This document shows, one piece after another, positions 8,443 to 18,974 of a stretch of 64,000 bases of DNA. This stretch comes from Prochlorococcus marinus str. MIT 9302. GTDB lineage: Bacteria; Cyanobacteriota; Cyanobacteriia; PCC-6307; Cyanobiaceae. The stretch is taken from NCBI RefSeq assembly GCF_000759975.1, contig NZ_JNAM01000007.1:1-64000 (forward strand), written 5' to 3'. The notes below the pieces were generated by a model. The model was not told the DNA's origin. It did not search any database and saw only the letters and a list, made by a program, of their open reading frames with translations. A program made the position numbers and the translations under genes. Position 1 is the stretch's first letter. Every line of letters begins with the position of its first letter.

Positions 8443-10092
8443 TTGAAAATAATTAATGGATTTCATCTAAACAATATTAGAGGCGATATTCTTGGAGGAA
8501 TCACTGCGGCAGTTGTAGCTTTGCCACTTGCTCTTGCTTTTGGTAACGCTGCGTTAGGCCCTGGTGGGGCAATTTATGGACTATATGGGGCAGTTGTAGT
8601 TGGTTTTTTAGCAGCTTTATTTGGCGGAACGCCTGCTCAAGTTAGTGGGCCTACCGGTCCTATGAGTGTCACTGTTGCTGGTGTAGTGGCAGGTTTAGCA
8701 GCAGTAGGAGTTCCAACAGATCTATCTGCAAAACAAATTTTACCTTTAGTAATGGCAGCAGTGGTAATTGGGGGGGTACTTCAAATATTATTCGGAATTC
8801 TAAAACTAGGTAAATACATTACTTTAGTACCATATTCTGTTGTATCAGGATTCATGTCTGGTATTGGAGTCATAATCATTGCACTTCAAATTGGGCCATT
8901 ACTTGGAATAAGCACAAGAGGAGGGGTAGTCGACTCTTTAACTACTGTTTTTTCAAATTTCCAACCAAATGGTGCTGCAATTGGAGTGGCAATCATGACT
9001 TTAGGGATAGTATTTCTAACACCTAGAAAAATAACTCAGTGGGTTCCTTCTCCACTTTTAGCATTATTAATAGTAACTCCAATATCAATGTTTTTTGGCG
9101 GAACAATAGACAGAATTGGAGAAATCCCTAGAGGAGTTCCATCTTTAGATTTTCCTAGTTTCAACCAGTATTTTCCTATTATTTTCAAGGCAGGTCTTGT
9201 ATTAGCCGTACTTGGCGCAATTGATTCTTTACTGACATCCTTAGTCGCAGACAATATTTCTCAAACAAAGCACAATTCTGATAGAGAACTTATTGGACAG
9301 GGGATAGGAAATGCTGTGGCAGGTCTTTTTTCAGGCTTACCTGGTGCAGGCGCAACAATGAGAACTGTTATAAATGTAAAATCTGGCGGATCTACTCCTT
9401 TATCTGGAATGGTTCACTCAATAGTTTTGTTAATAGTTTTAGTTGGTGCAGGACCATTAGCAGAAAAAATACCTACAGCTCTTTTAGCCGGTATTCTTAT
9501 CAAGGTTGGATTGGATATTATTGACTGGGGATTCTTGCTCAGGGCTCATAAACTATCTCTAAAAACTTCAGTTGTTATGTATGGAGTACTACTAATGACG
9601 GTTTTTTGGGATTTAATATGGGCAGTATTAGTTGGTGTATTTATTGCGAACATGCTCACTATTGATTCAATTACTGAAACTCAACTAGAAGGTATGGAAG
9701 AGGATAATCCTTCATTAACAGGTAATAATCAAGGTCAAAATACATTACCCGCGGATGAAAAAGCTCTACTTGATAGATGTTCTGGAGAAGTAATGCTATT
9801 TAGACTCAAAGGGCCACTGAGTTTTGGTGCAGCAAAAGGCATCTCTGACAGGATGAATCTTGTAAGAAATTACAAAATTCTGATATTAGACATAACTGAT
9901 GTCCCAAGACTTGGGGTAACAGCAACCCTTGCTATAGAGGATATGATGCAAGAAGCAAAAAATAACTCTAGAAAAGCATTTGTTGCTGGGGCTAATGAAA
10001 AAGTAAAGGAAAGATTAGCTAAGTTTGGAGTTGAAGGCATCATTGAAACTAGAAAAGAAGCGTTAGAAACTGCTCTAAATGAACTCACTTAG
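8443..10092 (+). CDS. bicA: SulP family anion transporter, probable BicA-like bicarbonate transporter
   Basis: 549-aa inner-membrane SulP carrier with many hydrophobic helices (residues 15-410), starting with DILGGITAAVVALPLALAFG, then GPTGPMSV and NNISQTKHNSDREL-like SulP blocks. A cytoplasmic STAS domain follows (about 440-549, LILDITDVPRLGVTATLAIE). SulP proteins move sulfate or bicarbonate. Immediate linkage to SbtA- and SbtB-like genes favours Na-dependent bicarbonate uptake (inference). The TTG start is set by a good Shine-Dalgarno AAGGAG about 7 nt upstream. It is the first gene of a tight three-gene operon. Confidence 0.8.
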   Translation: MKIINGFHLNNIRGDILGGITAAVVALPLALAFGNAALGPGGAIYGLYGAVVVGFLAALFGGTPAQVSGPTGPMSVTVAGVVAGLAAVGVPTDLSAKQILPLVMAAVVIGGVLQILFGILKLGKYITLVPYSVVSGFMSGIGVIIIALQIGPLLGISTRGGVVDSLTTVFSNFQPNGAAIGVAIMTLGIVFLTPRKITQWVPSPLLALLIVTPISMFFGGTIDRIGEIPRGVPSLDFPSFNQYFPIIFKAGLVLAVLGAIDSLLTSLVADNISQTKHNSDRELIGQGIGNAVAGLFSGLPGAGATMRTVINVKSGGSTPLSGMVHSIVLLIVLVGAGPLAEKIPTALLAGILIKVGLDIIDWGFLLRAHKLSLKTSVVMYGVLLMTVFWDLIWAVLVGVFIANMLTIDSITETQLEGMEEDNPSLTGNNQGQNTLPADEKALLDRCSGEVMLFRLKGPLSFGAAKGISDRMNLVRNYKILILDITDVPRLGVTATLAIEDMMQEAKNNSRKAFVAGANEKVKERLAKFGVEGIIETRKEALETALNELT

Positions 10093-10098
10093 TAATTT

Positions 10099-11097
10099 AT
10101 GGAAATAAATCCAATTCTGCAAAATGTATTAGCACCCCCAGTTCTTTTCTTTTTGATTGGAGCAATATCAGTACTATTTAAATCTGATTTAGAAATACCA
10201 GCTCCATTACCTAAACTCTTTTCCTTATATCTACTATTAGCTATTGGTTTTAAAGGAGGTATAGAGATACAGAAAAGTGGGTTTACTGATCAAGTATTGC
10301 CGACCTTAAGTGCTGCAATACTAATGTCACTATTAATCCCGCTAATTGGATTTTTAATTCTAAGATTTAAGTTTGATGTCTTTAATTCAGCAGCAATAGC
10401 AGCAGCATACGGTTCAATTAGTGCTGTTACATTTATCTCCGCAGAAAGTTTTTTAGAAAGTCAAAAAATAGCTTTTGATGGGTTTATGGTTGGAGCCTTA
10501 GCTTTAATGGAATCTCCTGCAATAATTGTTGGGTTATTACTTGTGAAATTTGCAGCTCCCCAAAATAGACCAAAATCAAGAAAAATGCATCTAAACGCAA
10601 TATTACATGAATCACTTTTAAATGGATCAGTGTATTTATTGCTTTCAAGCTTAATTGTAGGATTTCTAACTGCTTCTAGTAATCCTTCAGGGATTACAAA
10701 AATGGAGCCATTTACTGGACAATTATTCTATGGAGCAGAATGCTTCTTCTTGTTAGATATGGGAATAGTCGCAGCTCAAAGATTGCCGAGACTGAAAAAT
10801 GCAGGTTCATTTTTAATTGGCTTTGCAATTTTCATGCCTCTATTTAATGCATTAATAGGTGTTTTCGTTGCGAGATTTTTATCTTTAGACCCTGGCAATG
10901 CACTTTTATTTGTGGTTTTATGTGCAAGCGCCTCATATTTAGCAGTTCCAGCAGCTATGAGGATGACAGTTCCAGAAGCTAAATCTAGTTATTACATTTC
11001 AACAACTCTAGGTCTAACTTTCCCATTCAATATAGTTCTTGGTATTCCAATATATATGAGTTTAGTAAATACCATTATCCCAATTTCTCCTTTATAA
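10099..11097 (+). CDS. sbtA: SbtA-like sodium-dependent bicarbonate transporter
   Basis: 332-aa integral membrane protein of the SbtA (DUF897) family, with two inverted sets of about five helices. Recognisable segments are FKGGIEIQKSG, SAAIAAAYGSISAVTFI, and CASASYLAVPAAMRMTVPEA with STTLGLTFPFNIVLGIPIY near the end. SbtA is a high-affinity bicarbonate/Na symporter of the CO2-concentrating mechanism. It is shorter than the roughly 370-aa beta-cyanobacterial form, mainly in the central cytoplasmic loop. It lies 6 bp after the SulP gene and 2 bp before the SbtB gene, so it is surely co-transcribed. Confidence 0.85.
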   Translation: MEINPILQNVLAPPVLFFLIGAISVLFKSDLEIPAPLPKLFSLYLLLAIGFKGGIEIQKSGFTDQVLPTLSAAILMSLLIPLIGFLILRFKFDVFNSAAIAAAYGSISAVTFISAESFLESQKIAFDGFMVGALALMESPAIIVGLLLVKFAAPQNRPKSRKMHLNAILHESLLNGSVYLLLSSLIVGFLTASSNPSGITKMEPFTGQLFYGAECFFLLDMGIVAAQRLPRLKNAGSFLIGFAIFMPLFNALIGVFVARFLSLDPGNALLFVVLCASASYLAVPAAMRMTVPEAKSSYYISTTLGLTFPFNIVLGIPIYMSLVNTIIPISPL

Positions 11098-11099
11098 AA

Positions 11100-11381
11100 A
11101 TGAAAAGATTAGACTTAATATTTAGTGAAAGAGAACTAGATGCAATCATTAAAACATTAGAAAAAGCTAATGTCCCTGGATATACAGTTATGAAACACGC
11201 CACAGGCAGGGGACCTGAAAGAGTTGTTACTGAGGATATGGAATTTACAGGGTTAGGATCAAATGCTCATGTAATTGTGTTTTGTGAGCAGGAATTAATA
11301 GATAAAATGAGAGATAACATTAGGGATGATTTAAGTTATTACGGAGGAGTCGCTTATATTTCTGAAGCAACCCCCCTCTAA
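11100..11381 (+). CDS. sbtB: SbtB-like PII-family regulator of SbtA
   Basis: 93-aa trimeric PII-like protein. The ferredoxin-like fold shows KTLEKANVPGYTVMKHATGRG, matching the GYTVM motif before the T-loop of SbtB, and ends in YYGGVAYISEATPL. Known SbtB binds adenine nucleotides including cAMP and docks onto SbtA to inhibit transport. The C-terminal cysteine-containing extension (CGPEGC-type) of many SbtB proteins is missing, so redox control through that loop should not occur here. The start follows the sbtA stop by 2 bp. Confidence 0.83.
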   Translation: MKRLDLIFSERELDAIIKTLEKANVPGYTVMKHATGRGPERVVTEDMEFTGLGSNAHVIVFCEQELIDKMRDNIRDDLSYYGGVAYISEATPL

Positions 11382-11404
11382 TTGAGATAAGTAATATTTA
11401 GTTT

Positions 11405-12361
11405 TTACGAATGAATCCAATCAACTCTTATATTTTTTCTACTATTTAAATATCTATCAATTGACATTGCGGCAATACATCCATCAGAAGCTGCAACAAC
11501 GGCTTGCTTAAATGGTGTATTTCTTATATCCCCAATAGCCCACACTCCATCAGAGTTTGTAGACATAAAGTCATCCACAATAACTCCTCCGTCTTCTTTT
11601 AACGCAATTTGATCCCCTAAAAAATCAGTAATTGGCTTTGAACCACTCATATAGACAAAGACTCCATCTAAATCTAAATTAATAGGATTTTCCTCTTGCT
11701 TGTTTTTTACAACAACTCGGTTCACACCCATATCATCACCTAATATTTCCAATAATCTTGTTCTACTCCAATGTTTTATATTTGAATTATCCATCAATTC
11801 CATAGCTTCTTCATTATCTGATTTAGGATCACTTGATGTAATCCAATGGACAGTAGAAGCAAACTTAGTAAGAACAGTTGCCTCTTCAATTGCCTCCTTG
11901 TTCACTCCAACAACAGCAACTTCTCTATTTTTGTAAAAAGCGCCATCACACGTAGCACAATAACTCACTCCTTTACCAAGAAAATCAGCTTCTCCCTTAA
12001 ATGATGCAGGCCTACCCATAGCTCCACTTGCAAGAACAAGTGCTTTAGCCTTGAAGGTTCCTTCAGGTGTATAAACCGTTTTCCATTCTCCACTAGTATC
12101 TATTCCAAACACTTGTGCTCTTCTATAGTCTGTACCATATTGCACAGCCTGTTCTCTCATTAGAGTAAGTAATTTCTCACCACTTATATCAACAGGAACA
12201 CCTGGATAATTAGCTATCTGATGAGTTATGGCTAAGGCGCCAACAGATGGATTTTTATCTAAAATTACAGTCTTTAAGTTTGAACGAGATGTATAAAGTG
12301 CGCAAGTACAACCTGCCGGACCTCCTCCGATAATAACTACATCTGACTCAATGATTTCCAA
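11405..12361 (-). CDS. Thioredoxin-reductase-like flavoprotein lacking NADPH-binding motifs (DDOR-like)
   Basis: 318 aa with TTG start. The FAD-binding motif IIGGGPAG is at residues 11-17, the redox pair CATC at 135-138 (CATCDGAF), and the C-terminal FAD motif VWAIGDIRNT is present, so the fold is that of low-molecular-weight thioredoxin reductase. The NADPH site is not: the GxGxxA segment reads GVNKEA (152-157), and HRRxxxR is replaced by HWITSSD near 172-178. This fits the cyanobacterial diflavin-linked disulfide oxidoreductase (DDOR) type, described as carrying a second flavin instead of using NADPH. Electron donor and partner remain unknown. It converges on sbtB. Confidence 0.78.
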   Translation of the reverse strand: MEIIESDVVIIGGGPAGCTCALYTSRSNLKTVILDKNPSVGALAITHQIANYPGVPVDISGEKLLTLMREQAVQYGTDYRRAQVFGIDTSGEWKTVYTPEGTFKAKALVLASGAMGRPASFKGEADFLGKGVSYCATCDGAFYKNREVAVVGVNKEAIEEATVLTKFASTVHWITSSDPKSDNEEAMELMDNSNIKHWSRTRLLEILGDDMGVNRVVVKNKQEENPINLDLDGVFVYMSGSKPITDFLGDQIALKEDGGVIVDDFMSTNSDGVWAIGDIRNTPFKQAVVAASDGCIAAMSIDRYLNSRKNIRVDWIHS

Positions 12362-12614
12362 TTTAATAAAACTCCTTTTAATAGTTAATTAGATGAGTTT
12401 TTGGTTAGAAGATATCTTTAATGTTAATTCCTAACCTTTATATAGATATAACTTAAAAGAAAAAAAAGAAAAAAGCATAATATAGAAACAAACTTACATA
12501 GGAAAAATAAAAAAAATTTATTGTCAAAATTATCTGTTACGTGAAATGTTCTGTATTGATCTATTATTAAATCATATCGGGTAAATTAATTGCCACAGAA
12601 ACATTATATTTTTC

Positions 12615-12932
12615 ATGACCAACTCTGATTACCTTTTAAAAGCTGCTATTAAAAAAGTAACCGAAAAATTAAACGAGATAGTGGTTGAAAAAATTGAAGA
12701 AGCAACAAATATTGCTCAGGATGCTCCAGAAATCCTGAAAAAAGAATTCGATAGTTTAAAAGAATCCATAATGGAGGAAGCCTCAAGAATGGAAAAAGCA
12801 GACAATATTCAAGAAAATGAACCCACCAATACTTATCAAAATTCCAAAATAAAAATAGCTTTAAATGAAATTGAAATTATTAATAAACAAATTGATCTAT
12901 TTAATAAAAAAATCAATAATCAAATTAAATGA
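12615..12932 (+). CDS. Small helical protein of unknown function, coupled to the ABC1 kinase gene
   Basis: 105 aa, highly charged, with no membrane segment or cysteine. It is predicted almost entirely helical, with heptad-like runs (AAIKKVTEKLNEIVVEKIEEA and a C-terminal ALNEIEIINKQIDLFNKKIN). Its stop overlaps the start of the ABC1 kinase gene in an ATGA junction, implying translational coupling, so it may act with the kinase or at the membrane. I do not recognise a family. The 253 bp upstream (12362-12614) contain no other gene. Confidence 0.72.
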   Translation: MTNSDYLLKAAIKKVTEKLNEIVVEKIEEATNIAQDAPEILKKEFDSLKESIMEEASRMEKADNIQENEPTNTYQNSKIKIALNEIEIINKQIDLFNKKINNQIK

Positions 12933-14596
12933 GTTATCACATTCTTTATGATCTTTTAAAAAAATTAAAGAGGGGCTTTCTTATATGGATAACCCTGATT
13001 TCGCTTTTAATAATTTTGTGGCTAGATAATCTTAGATTTACAATTTTCCAAACTAAGAGCAATAAAAAAAGTAGAATCCAAATTAAAAGAGCTAAGTGGT
13101 TTACTAATCAATTAATTAAGCTTGGTTCAGCATTTATTAAAATTGGACAATTATTATCTGCAAGACCTGATTTAATTCCTAATACCTGGATACAGGAATT
13201 ATCTAAATTGCAGGATCAAGTTCCTAATTTTTCATTTAAGCAAGTTGAAGAAACTATCCGAGAAGAACTAGGTTCAAAGTTTAATGAAATAGATCAAATA
13301 ATATGTGATCCGGTTGGATCAGCATCACTAGCTCAGGTTCATAAGGGGGCTTTAAAAGATGGTAAGAAAGTAGTATTTAAAGTTCAAAGACCCAATTTAA
13401 AAGAATTATTTATTATTGATTTGGGCATAATGCAGCAAATAGCAGGATTGTTGCAGAAAAATAAAAATTGGAGTCGCGGAAGAAACTGGGTTGCGATTGC
13501 TAAAGAATGTAGGAAAGTTCTTATGAAGGAACTTGATTTTAATTGTGAAGCACAATATGCAGCAAGATTTAGACAGCAATTTCTTGATGATAAAAATGTT
13601 GAAGTTCCTGAAGTAATTTGGCATATGAGTAGTGAAAAAGTGCTTTGTTTAAGTTATCTAGAAGGAACAAAAATAAGCGATTTAGAAAAATTAAAATCCC
13701 AAGAAATTGATTTACCAAGAATTGCAGAAGTAGGTGCCATCAGCTACCTAAAACAATTAGTGAATTATGGTTTTTTTCATGCAGATCCTCATCCAGGGAA
13801 TCTAGCAGTGTCAAATAAAGGTAAATTAATTTTCTATGATTTTGGAATGATGGGGAACATCTCAAATAACCTTCAAAGCAGATTAGGTGCAATGGTAAAG
13901 GCTGCTGCTTTAAGAGACGCCTCATCACTTGTAAGTCAATTACAACAAGCTGGTCTAATTTCAAAAGATATTGATATCGGGCCAGTCAGAAGATTAGTTA
14001 GATTGATGCTTAAAGAAGCCTTAACTCCACCATTTAGTCCAAATATTATTGAAAAATTATCTGGAGATTTATACGAACTTGTTTATGAAACACCATTTCA
14101 ACTGCCTGTGGATTTAATCTTTGTAATGAGAGCTTTATCAACTTTTGAAGGGGTTGGTAGAATGCTTGATCCAGGGTTTAACCTTGTATCAGTTACAAAG
14201 CCTTATTTAATAGAACTTATGACTTCTAATAATCAAACTCCTAACGATTTAATTAACCAATTTGGAAGACAAGTAGGTGAACTAGGATCCAAAGCTGTAG
14301 GAATACCCAAAAGAATAGATGAAAGTTTAGAAAGATTAGAGCAGGGCGATTTACAGTTACAAATAAGGATGGGAGAGTCTGATAGACAATTCAAAAAAAT
14401 GTTTACTGCTCAAAAAACATTAGGCCATTCAATTCTTATAGGAAGCCTATCAATTGCATCTGCTTTACTTGTAACTAATAAACAAAATAATTTTGCTTTA
14501 TTACCATTATTTTTTGCACTCCCAATAAGTATTGATTGGATAAAATGCCAATTAAGTATGAGTAGAGGCTCACGTTTAGAAAAACTTAAACGTTAG
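12929..14596 (+). CDS. ABC1/UbiB family atypical kinase
   Basis: 555-aa UbiB/ADCK-type protein. After a short N-terminal hydrophobic helix (about residues 14-32) come the family-specific KxGQ motif (FIKIGQLLSARPDLIP), the Ala-rich nucleotide loop (GSASLAQVHKG), VVFKVQRPN, HADPHPGNL (catalytic loop) and DFGMMG. Two C-terminal hydrophobic stretches could anchor it in the membrane. Family members support isoprenoid quinone synthesis and, in plastids, plastoglobule lipid metabolism. A role in plastoquinone or phylloquinone metabolism is inference. The start overlaps the preceding small gene. Confidence 0.9.
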   Translation: MSYHILYDLLKKLKRGFLIWITLISLLIILWLDNLRFTIFQTKSNKKSRIQIKRAKWFTNQLIKLGSAFIKIGQLLSARPDLIPNTWIQELSKLQDQVPNFSFKQVEETIREELGSKFNEIDQIICDPVGSASLAQVHKGALKDGKKVVFKVQRPNLKELFIIDLGIMQQIAGLLQKNKNWSRGRNWVAIAKECRKVLMKELDFNCEAQYAARFRQQFLDDKNVEVPEVIWHMSSEKVLCLSYLEGTKISDLEKLKSQEIDLPRIAEVGAISYLKQLVNYGFFHADPHPGNLAVSNKGKLIFYDFGMMGNISNNLQSRLGAMVKAAALRDASSLVSQLQQAGLISKDIDIGPVRRLVRLMLKEALTPPFSPNIIEKLSGDLYELVYETPFQLPVDLIFVMRALSTFEGVGRMLDPGFNLVSVTKPYLIELMTSNNQTPNDLINQFGRQVGELGSKAVGIPKRIDESLERLEQGDLQLQIRMGESDRQFKKMFTAQKTLGHSILIGSLSIASALLVTNKQNNFALLPLFFALPISIDWIKCQLSMSRGSRLEKLKR

Positions 14597-14602
14597 AAAA
14601 AA

Positions 14603-15898
<1,296 letters not shown>

Positions 15899-16156
15899 TT
15901 AATTATTACTATTTAAATCCTATTAATAGCTGAACTATTTGGCTAATATCTGAAATATATATGTAAACCAAATATAATATTTATTTCAGAACAACTTAGA
16001 TTAAAATTAAGAATTTTTTTAATTCCAAAGACCGCATAACCCCTTTAATAAACATAATTTTAAATTTCATCTTACAATTTAAAAATTATTGGATGATTAT
16101 TAATGCAGAACCTATTTAGAATATTAATTAATAATCAACTATAGTTTTTATAGTTT

Positions 16157-18913
16157 ATGAGAGAAACTCTTACATCCAGTCCTGAACTTTTTAGCGATAT
16201 AAGTTGGAATCTTCTTCTATTAGGGGAAGAAACCGCAAAAAAATGGGATCATAGCGAATTTAATATAGAACACATAATTCATACATTGTTCTCATCAAGT
16301 GAATTCTTTGCTTTCATTGAAAAATTATCAATCGACCAAGATACAGTTTTAGATATAACAGAAGATTTTTTAGAAGAGACACCGACAAATGAGTCAGATA
16401 TTTTTACTATCGGAGAAGATTTAGAAATTTTATTAGATAACGCAAATCAGATTAAAATTCAATGGGGATCGAGATTAATAGAAATTCCGCATTTACTAAT
16501 TGCTCTTGGAAGAGATTTAAGAATTGGTAATTATGTTTTTGAAGAAGGCAATCTTTCAATGGAAAAATTAGAGGAAGAATTAAAGTTTTTCCCGAATATT
16601 AATCAATCAAAAGATTCTTATGATTATAAGAACGAAATTGAGATAAATAATCAATCTAATTTTGAATCAAACAAAAAGACTTTAGTTAAAGAAGAAAAAT
16701 TTGAAAAAGCTATTGTTCCATTACCCAAAAGTGAAATTCAAATTGAAACCAAAAAACAAGTTGGAAAAGATGAAAATGCTCTTTCAATTTATGGAAAAGA
16801 TTTAACAGAATCAGCTAAAAAAGGCTTACTGGATCCGGTTTTAGGACGAGAAAATGAGATCAATAATTTAATGAGGGTACTCTGCAGAAGAAACAAAAAT
16901 AATCCTATACTTATCGGCAATCCTGGAGTTGGTAAAACCTCAATTGCAAAATTACTTGCGCAATTAATTGTAGACAAAAAAGTTCCTGATTCTTTAAAAG
17001 ACTTAAAAATTATTTCACTTGACTTAGGTGCTTTAGTTTCTGGGACAAAATTTAGAGGCCAACTAGAGGAACGACTAAGCTTAATAATGCAGGAACTAAA
17101 TAATCCAAGCCAAGGAATGATTCTATTTATTGATGAAATTCACTCAATATTAAGTTCTGACAGATCTTCTACCGACATTAGTAATATCTTAAAACCGTTA
17201 CTAGCTGAAGGAGAACTTAGATGTATCGGTACAACAACACCTGAGAAATTTCGTGAAACTATTGAAAAAGATCAGGCATTGAATAATTGCTTTCAAAAGA
17301 TAGTTGTTAATGAACCTTCAGTAGAATTAAGCGCAAAAATACTGCAAGGTATCAAAAAGAAATATGAATCACATCATGGCATAAAAATTTCTGAAGAGGC
17401 TGTAAACTATTCTGCAAAATTGGCCGACAGATACATCAGCGATAAATGTCTTCCTGATAAAGCAATAGATTTAATTGATGAAGCAGCTGCACAGTTAAAA
17501 ATCGAGTCTAATAATAAGCCTCAAATAATTCTCCAACAAGAAAACAAACTTCATACTATTGATGAAAAACTGAATAATTTGCAAGGAGAAAATATCGAAG
17601 CTCAAGAAAAACTATTGAATATGAGAAACCAATCAGAGGCAAAATTGAACCTTCTTTTGGACAATTGGAACAATTTGCGTGAAGAAATGGAGCAATTATC
17701 TATTTTGATGAAAGAAGAAGATAAGCTAACCAAACAAATTAAAGATAAATCAAATCGCGAAATTGAAAACGATCTGGATTATTTAGAAAAGCTCGAAGAA
17801 GATTTAAGTGAAATAGAAAATGACATACAAAAAGTTGAAGAGAATTTTAATAAAATAAAGAAAAATAGAAATTTCCCTTTTAAATATCAAGTTGAACCTG
17901 ATGATATTGCTGATGTTATCTCAAAAATCACAGGTATTCCGATTTCTAAAGTAGTTTCAAATGAACGTAAGAAATTAGTCAATCTAGAAAGAGAACTAAG
18001 TGAAAAAGTTATTGGACAAGAAAAAGCTATAGAATCTGTTTCTGCTGCAATCAGAAGAGCTCGCGTTGGCATGAAAAGCCCTAAAAGACCTATTGGATCT
18101 TTTTTATTTATGGGTCCTACAGGTGTTGGCAAAACAGAATTAGCAAAATCTCTTGCATCAGCTTTATTTGATGAAGAAGACGCACTTTTAAGATTAGACA
18201 TGAGTGAATATATGGAGAAAAATGCCGTAGCAAGACTTTTGGGAGCTCCTCCTGGTTATGTTGGTTATGAAGAGGGAGGTCAATTAACTGAAGCTGTAAG
18301 ACGTAAACCCTATTCAGTAATACTTCTTGATGAGATAGAAAAAGCACATACAGAAGTATTTAATATCCTTTTACAAGTCTTAGATGAAGGAAGATTAACA
18401 GACTCTCAAGGAAGGACTGTAGATTTCAAAAATACCGTCATCATTATGACAAGTAACCTAGCTGGTAAATCTATACTGGAGTATTCACAAAAGATTTCTA
18501 AAAGTGAGGGAAAGTTAGAAAAAGATCAACAAACTCTAGATGATTCTATTAGTAATACATTGTCTTCAATTTTTAGACCTGAATTTTTGAATAGAATTGA
18601 CGAATTAGTAAAGTTTGATCCATTATCTATTGATGAACTTCAAAAAATAATACTTTTGCAAACAGAAGATTTAAAAAACCTGCTACTTGAACAGAAAATA
18701 AATATTACTATAGACAAAAAAGTTATCAATAAAATTGCAAATGATTCCTACGAACCTGAATATGGTGCTAGGCCACTTAACAGGGAACTTAGAAGACAAA
18801 TAGAAAATCCCTTAGCTGCAAAACTTTTAGAGGATAACTTTAGAAACAAAAAAAATATCACAATTAAACTTAACCCAGCTAAAAAAGATGAGATCGTTTT
18901 CAAACCTAGCTGA
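16157..18913 (+). CDS. clpB: Divergent ClpB/Hsp100 AAA+ disaggregase paralogue
   Basis: 918 aa: an N-terminal Clp repeat domain (about 1-145), an unusually long charged linker, NBD1 with Walker A GNPGVGKTS and Walker B ILFIDEIH, a coiled-coil M domain of about 130 residues, then NBD2 with GPTGVGKTE, pore loop GYVGYEEGG and FRPEFLNRID. No IGF/L ClpP-docking loop is seen, so it should act as a disaggregase. In NBD1 the usual LERRFQ reads L375-NNCF-Q380, so both arginine fingers are lost, and the pore-loop aromatic is Phe (KFRGQLEER). NBD2 looks intact. This suggests a second-type cyanobacterial ClpB rather than the classical heat-shock ClpB. Confidence 0.88.
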   Translation: MRETLTSSPELFSDISWNLLLLGEETAKKWDHSEFNIEHIIHTLFSSSEFFAFIEKLSIDQDTVLDITEDFLEETPTNESDIFTIGEDLEILLDNANQIKIQWGSRLIEIPHLLIALGRDLRIGNYVFEEGNLSMEKLEEELKFFPNINQSKDSYDYKNEIEINNQSNFESNKKTLVKEEKFEKAIVPLPKSEIQIETKKQVGKDENALSIYGKDLTESAKKGLLDPVLGRENEINNLMRVLCRRNKNNPILIGNPGVGKTSIAKLLAQLIVDKKVPDSLKDLKIISLDLGALVSGTKFRGQLEERLSLIMQELNNPSQGMILFIDEIHSILSSDRSSTDISNILKPLLAEGELRCIGTTTPEKFRETIEKDQALNNCFQKIVVNEPSVELSAKILQGIKKKYESHHGIKISEEAVNYSAKLADRYISDKCLPDKAIDLIDEAAAQLKIESNNKPQIILQQENKLHTIDEKLNNLQGENIEAQEKLLNMRNQSEAKLNLLLDNWNNLREEMEQLSILMKEEDKLTKQIKDKSNREIENDLDYLEKLEEDLSEIENDIQKVEENFNKIKKNRNFPFKYQVEPDDIADVISKITGIPISKVVSNERKKLVNLERELSEKVIGQEKAIESVSAAIRRARVGMKSPKRPIGSFLFMGPTGVGKTELAKSLASALFDEEDALLRLDMSEYMEKNAVARLLGAPPGYVGYEEGGQLTEAVRRKPYSVILLDEIEKAHTEVFNILLQVLDEGRLTDSQGRTVDFKNTVIIMTSNLAGKSILEYSQKISKSEGKLEKDQQTLDDSISNTLSSIFRPEFLNRIDELVKFDPLSIDELQKIILLQTEDLKNLLLEQKINITIDKKVINKIANDSYEPEYGARPLNRELRRQIENPLAAKLLEDNFRNKKNITIKLNPAKKDEIVFKPS

Positions 18914-18974
18914 GGAGTAAATCAATAAGCTAAAATAAAAATTAAAGCATAAAGCTTAATTTCAAAAACATTTT

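Noticed and set aside
16104-16145. Mini-ORF of 13 codons just before clpB
   Set aside because: No Shine-Dalgarno, AT-driven residues and no sign of conservation; probably chance.
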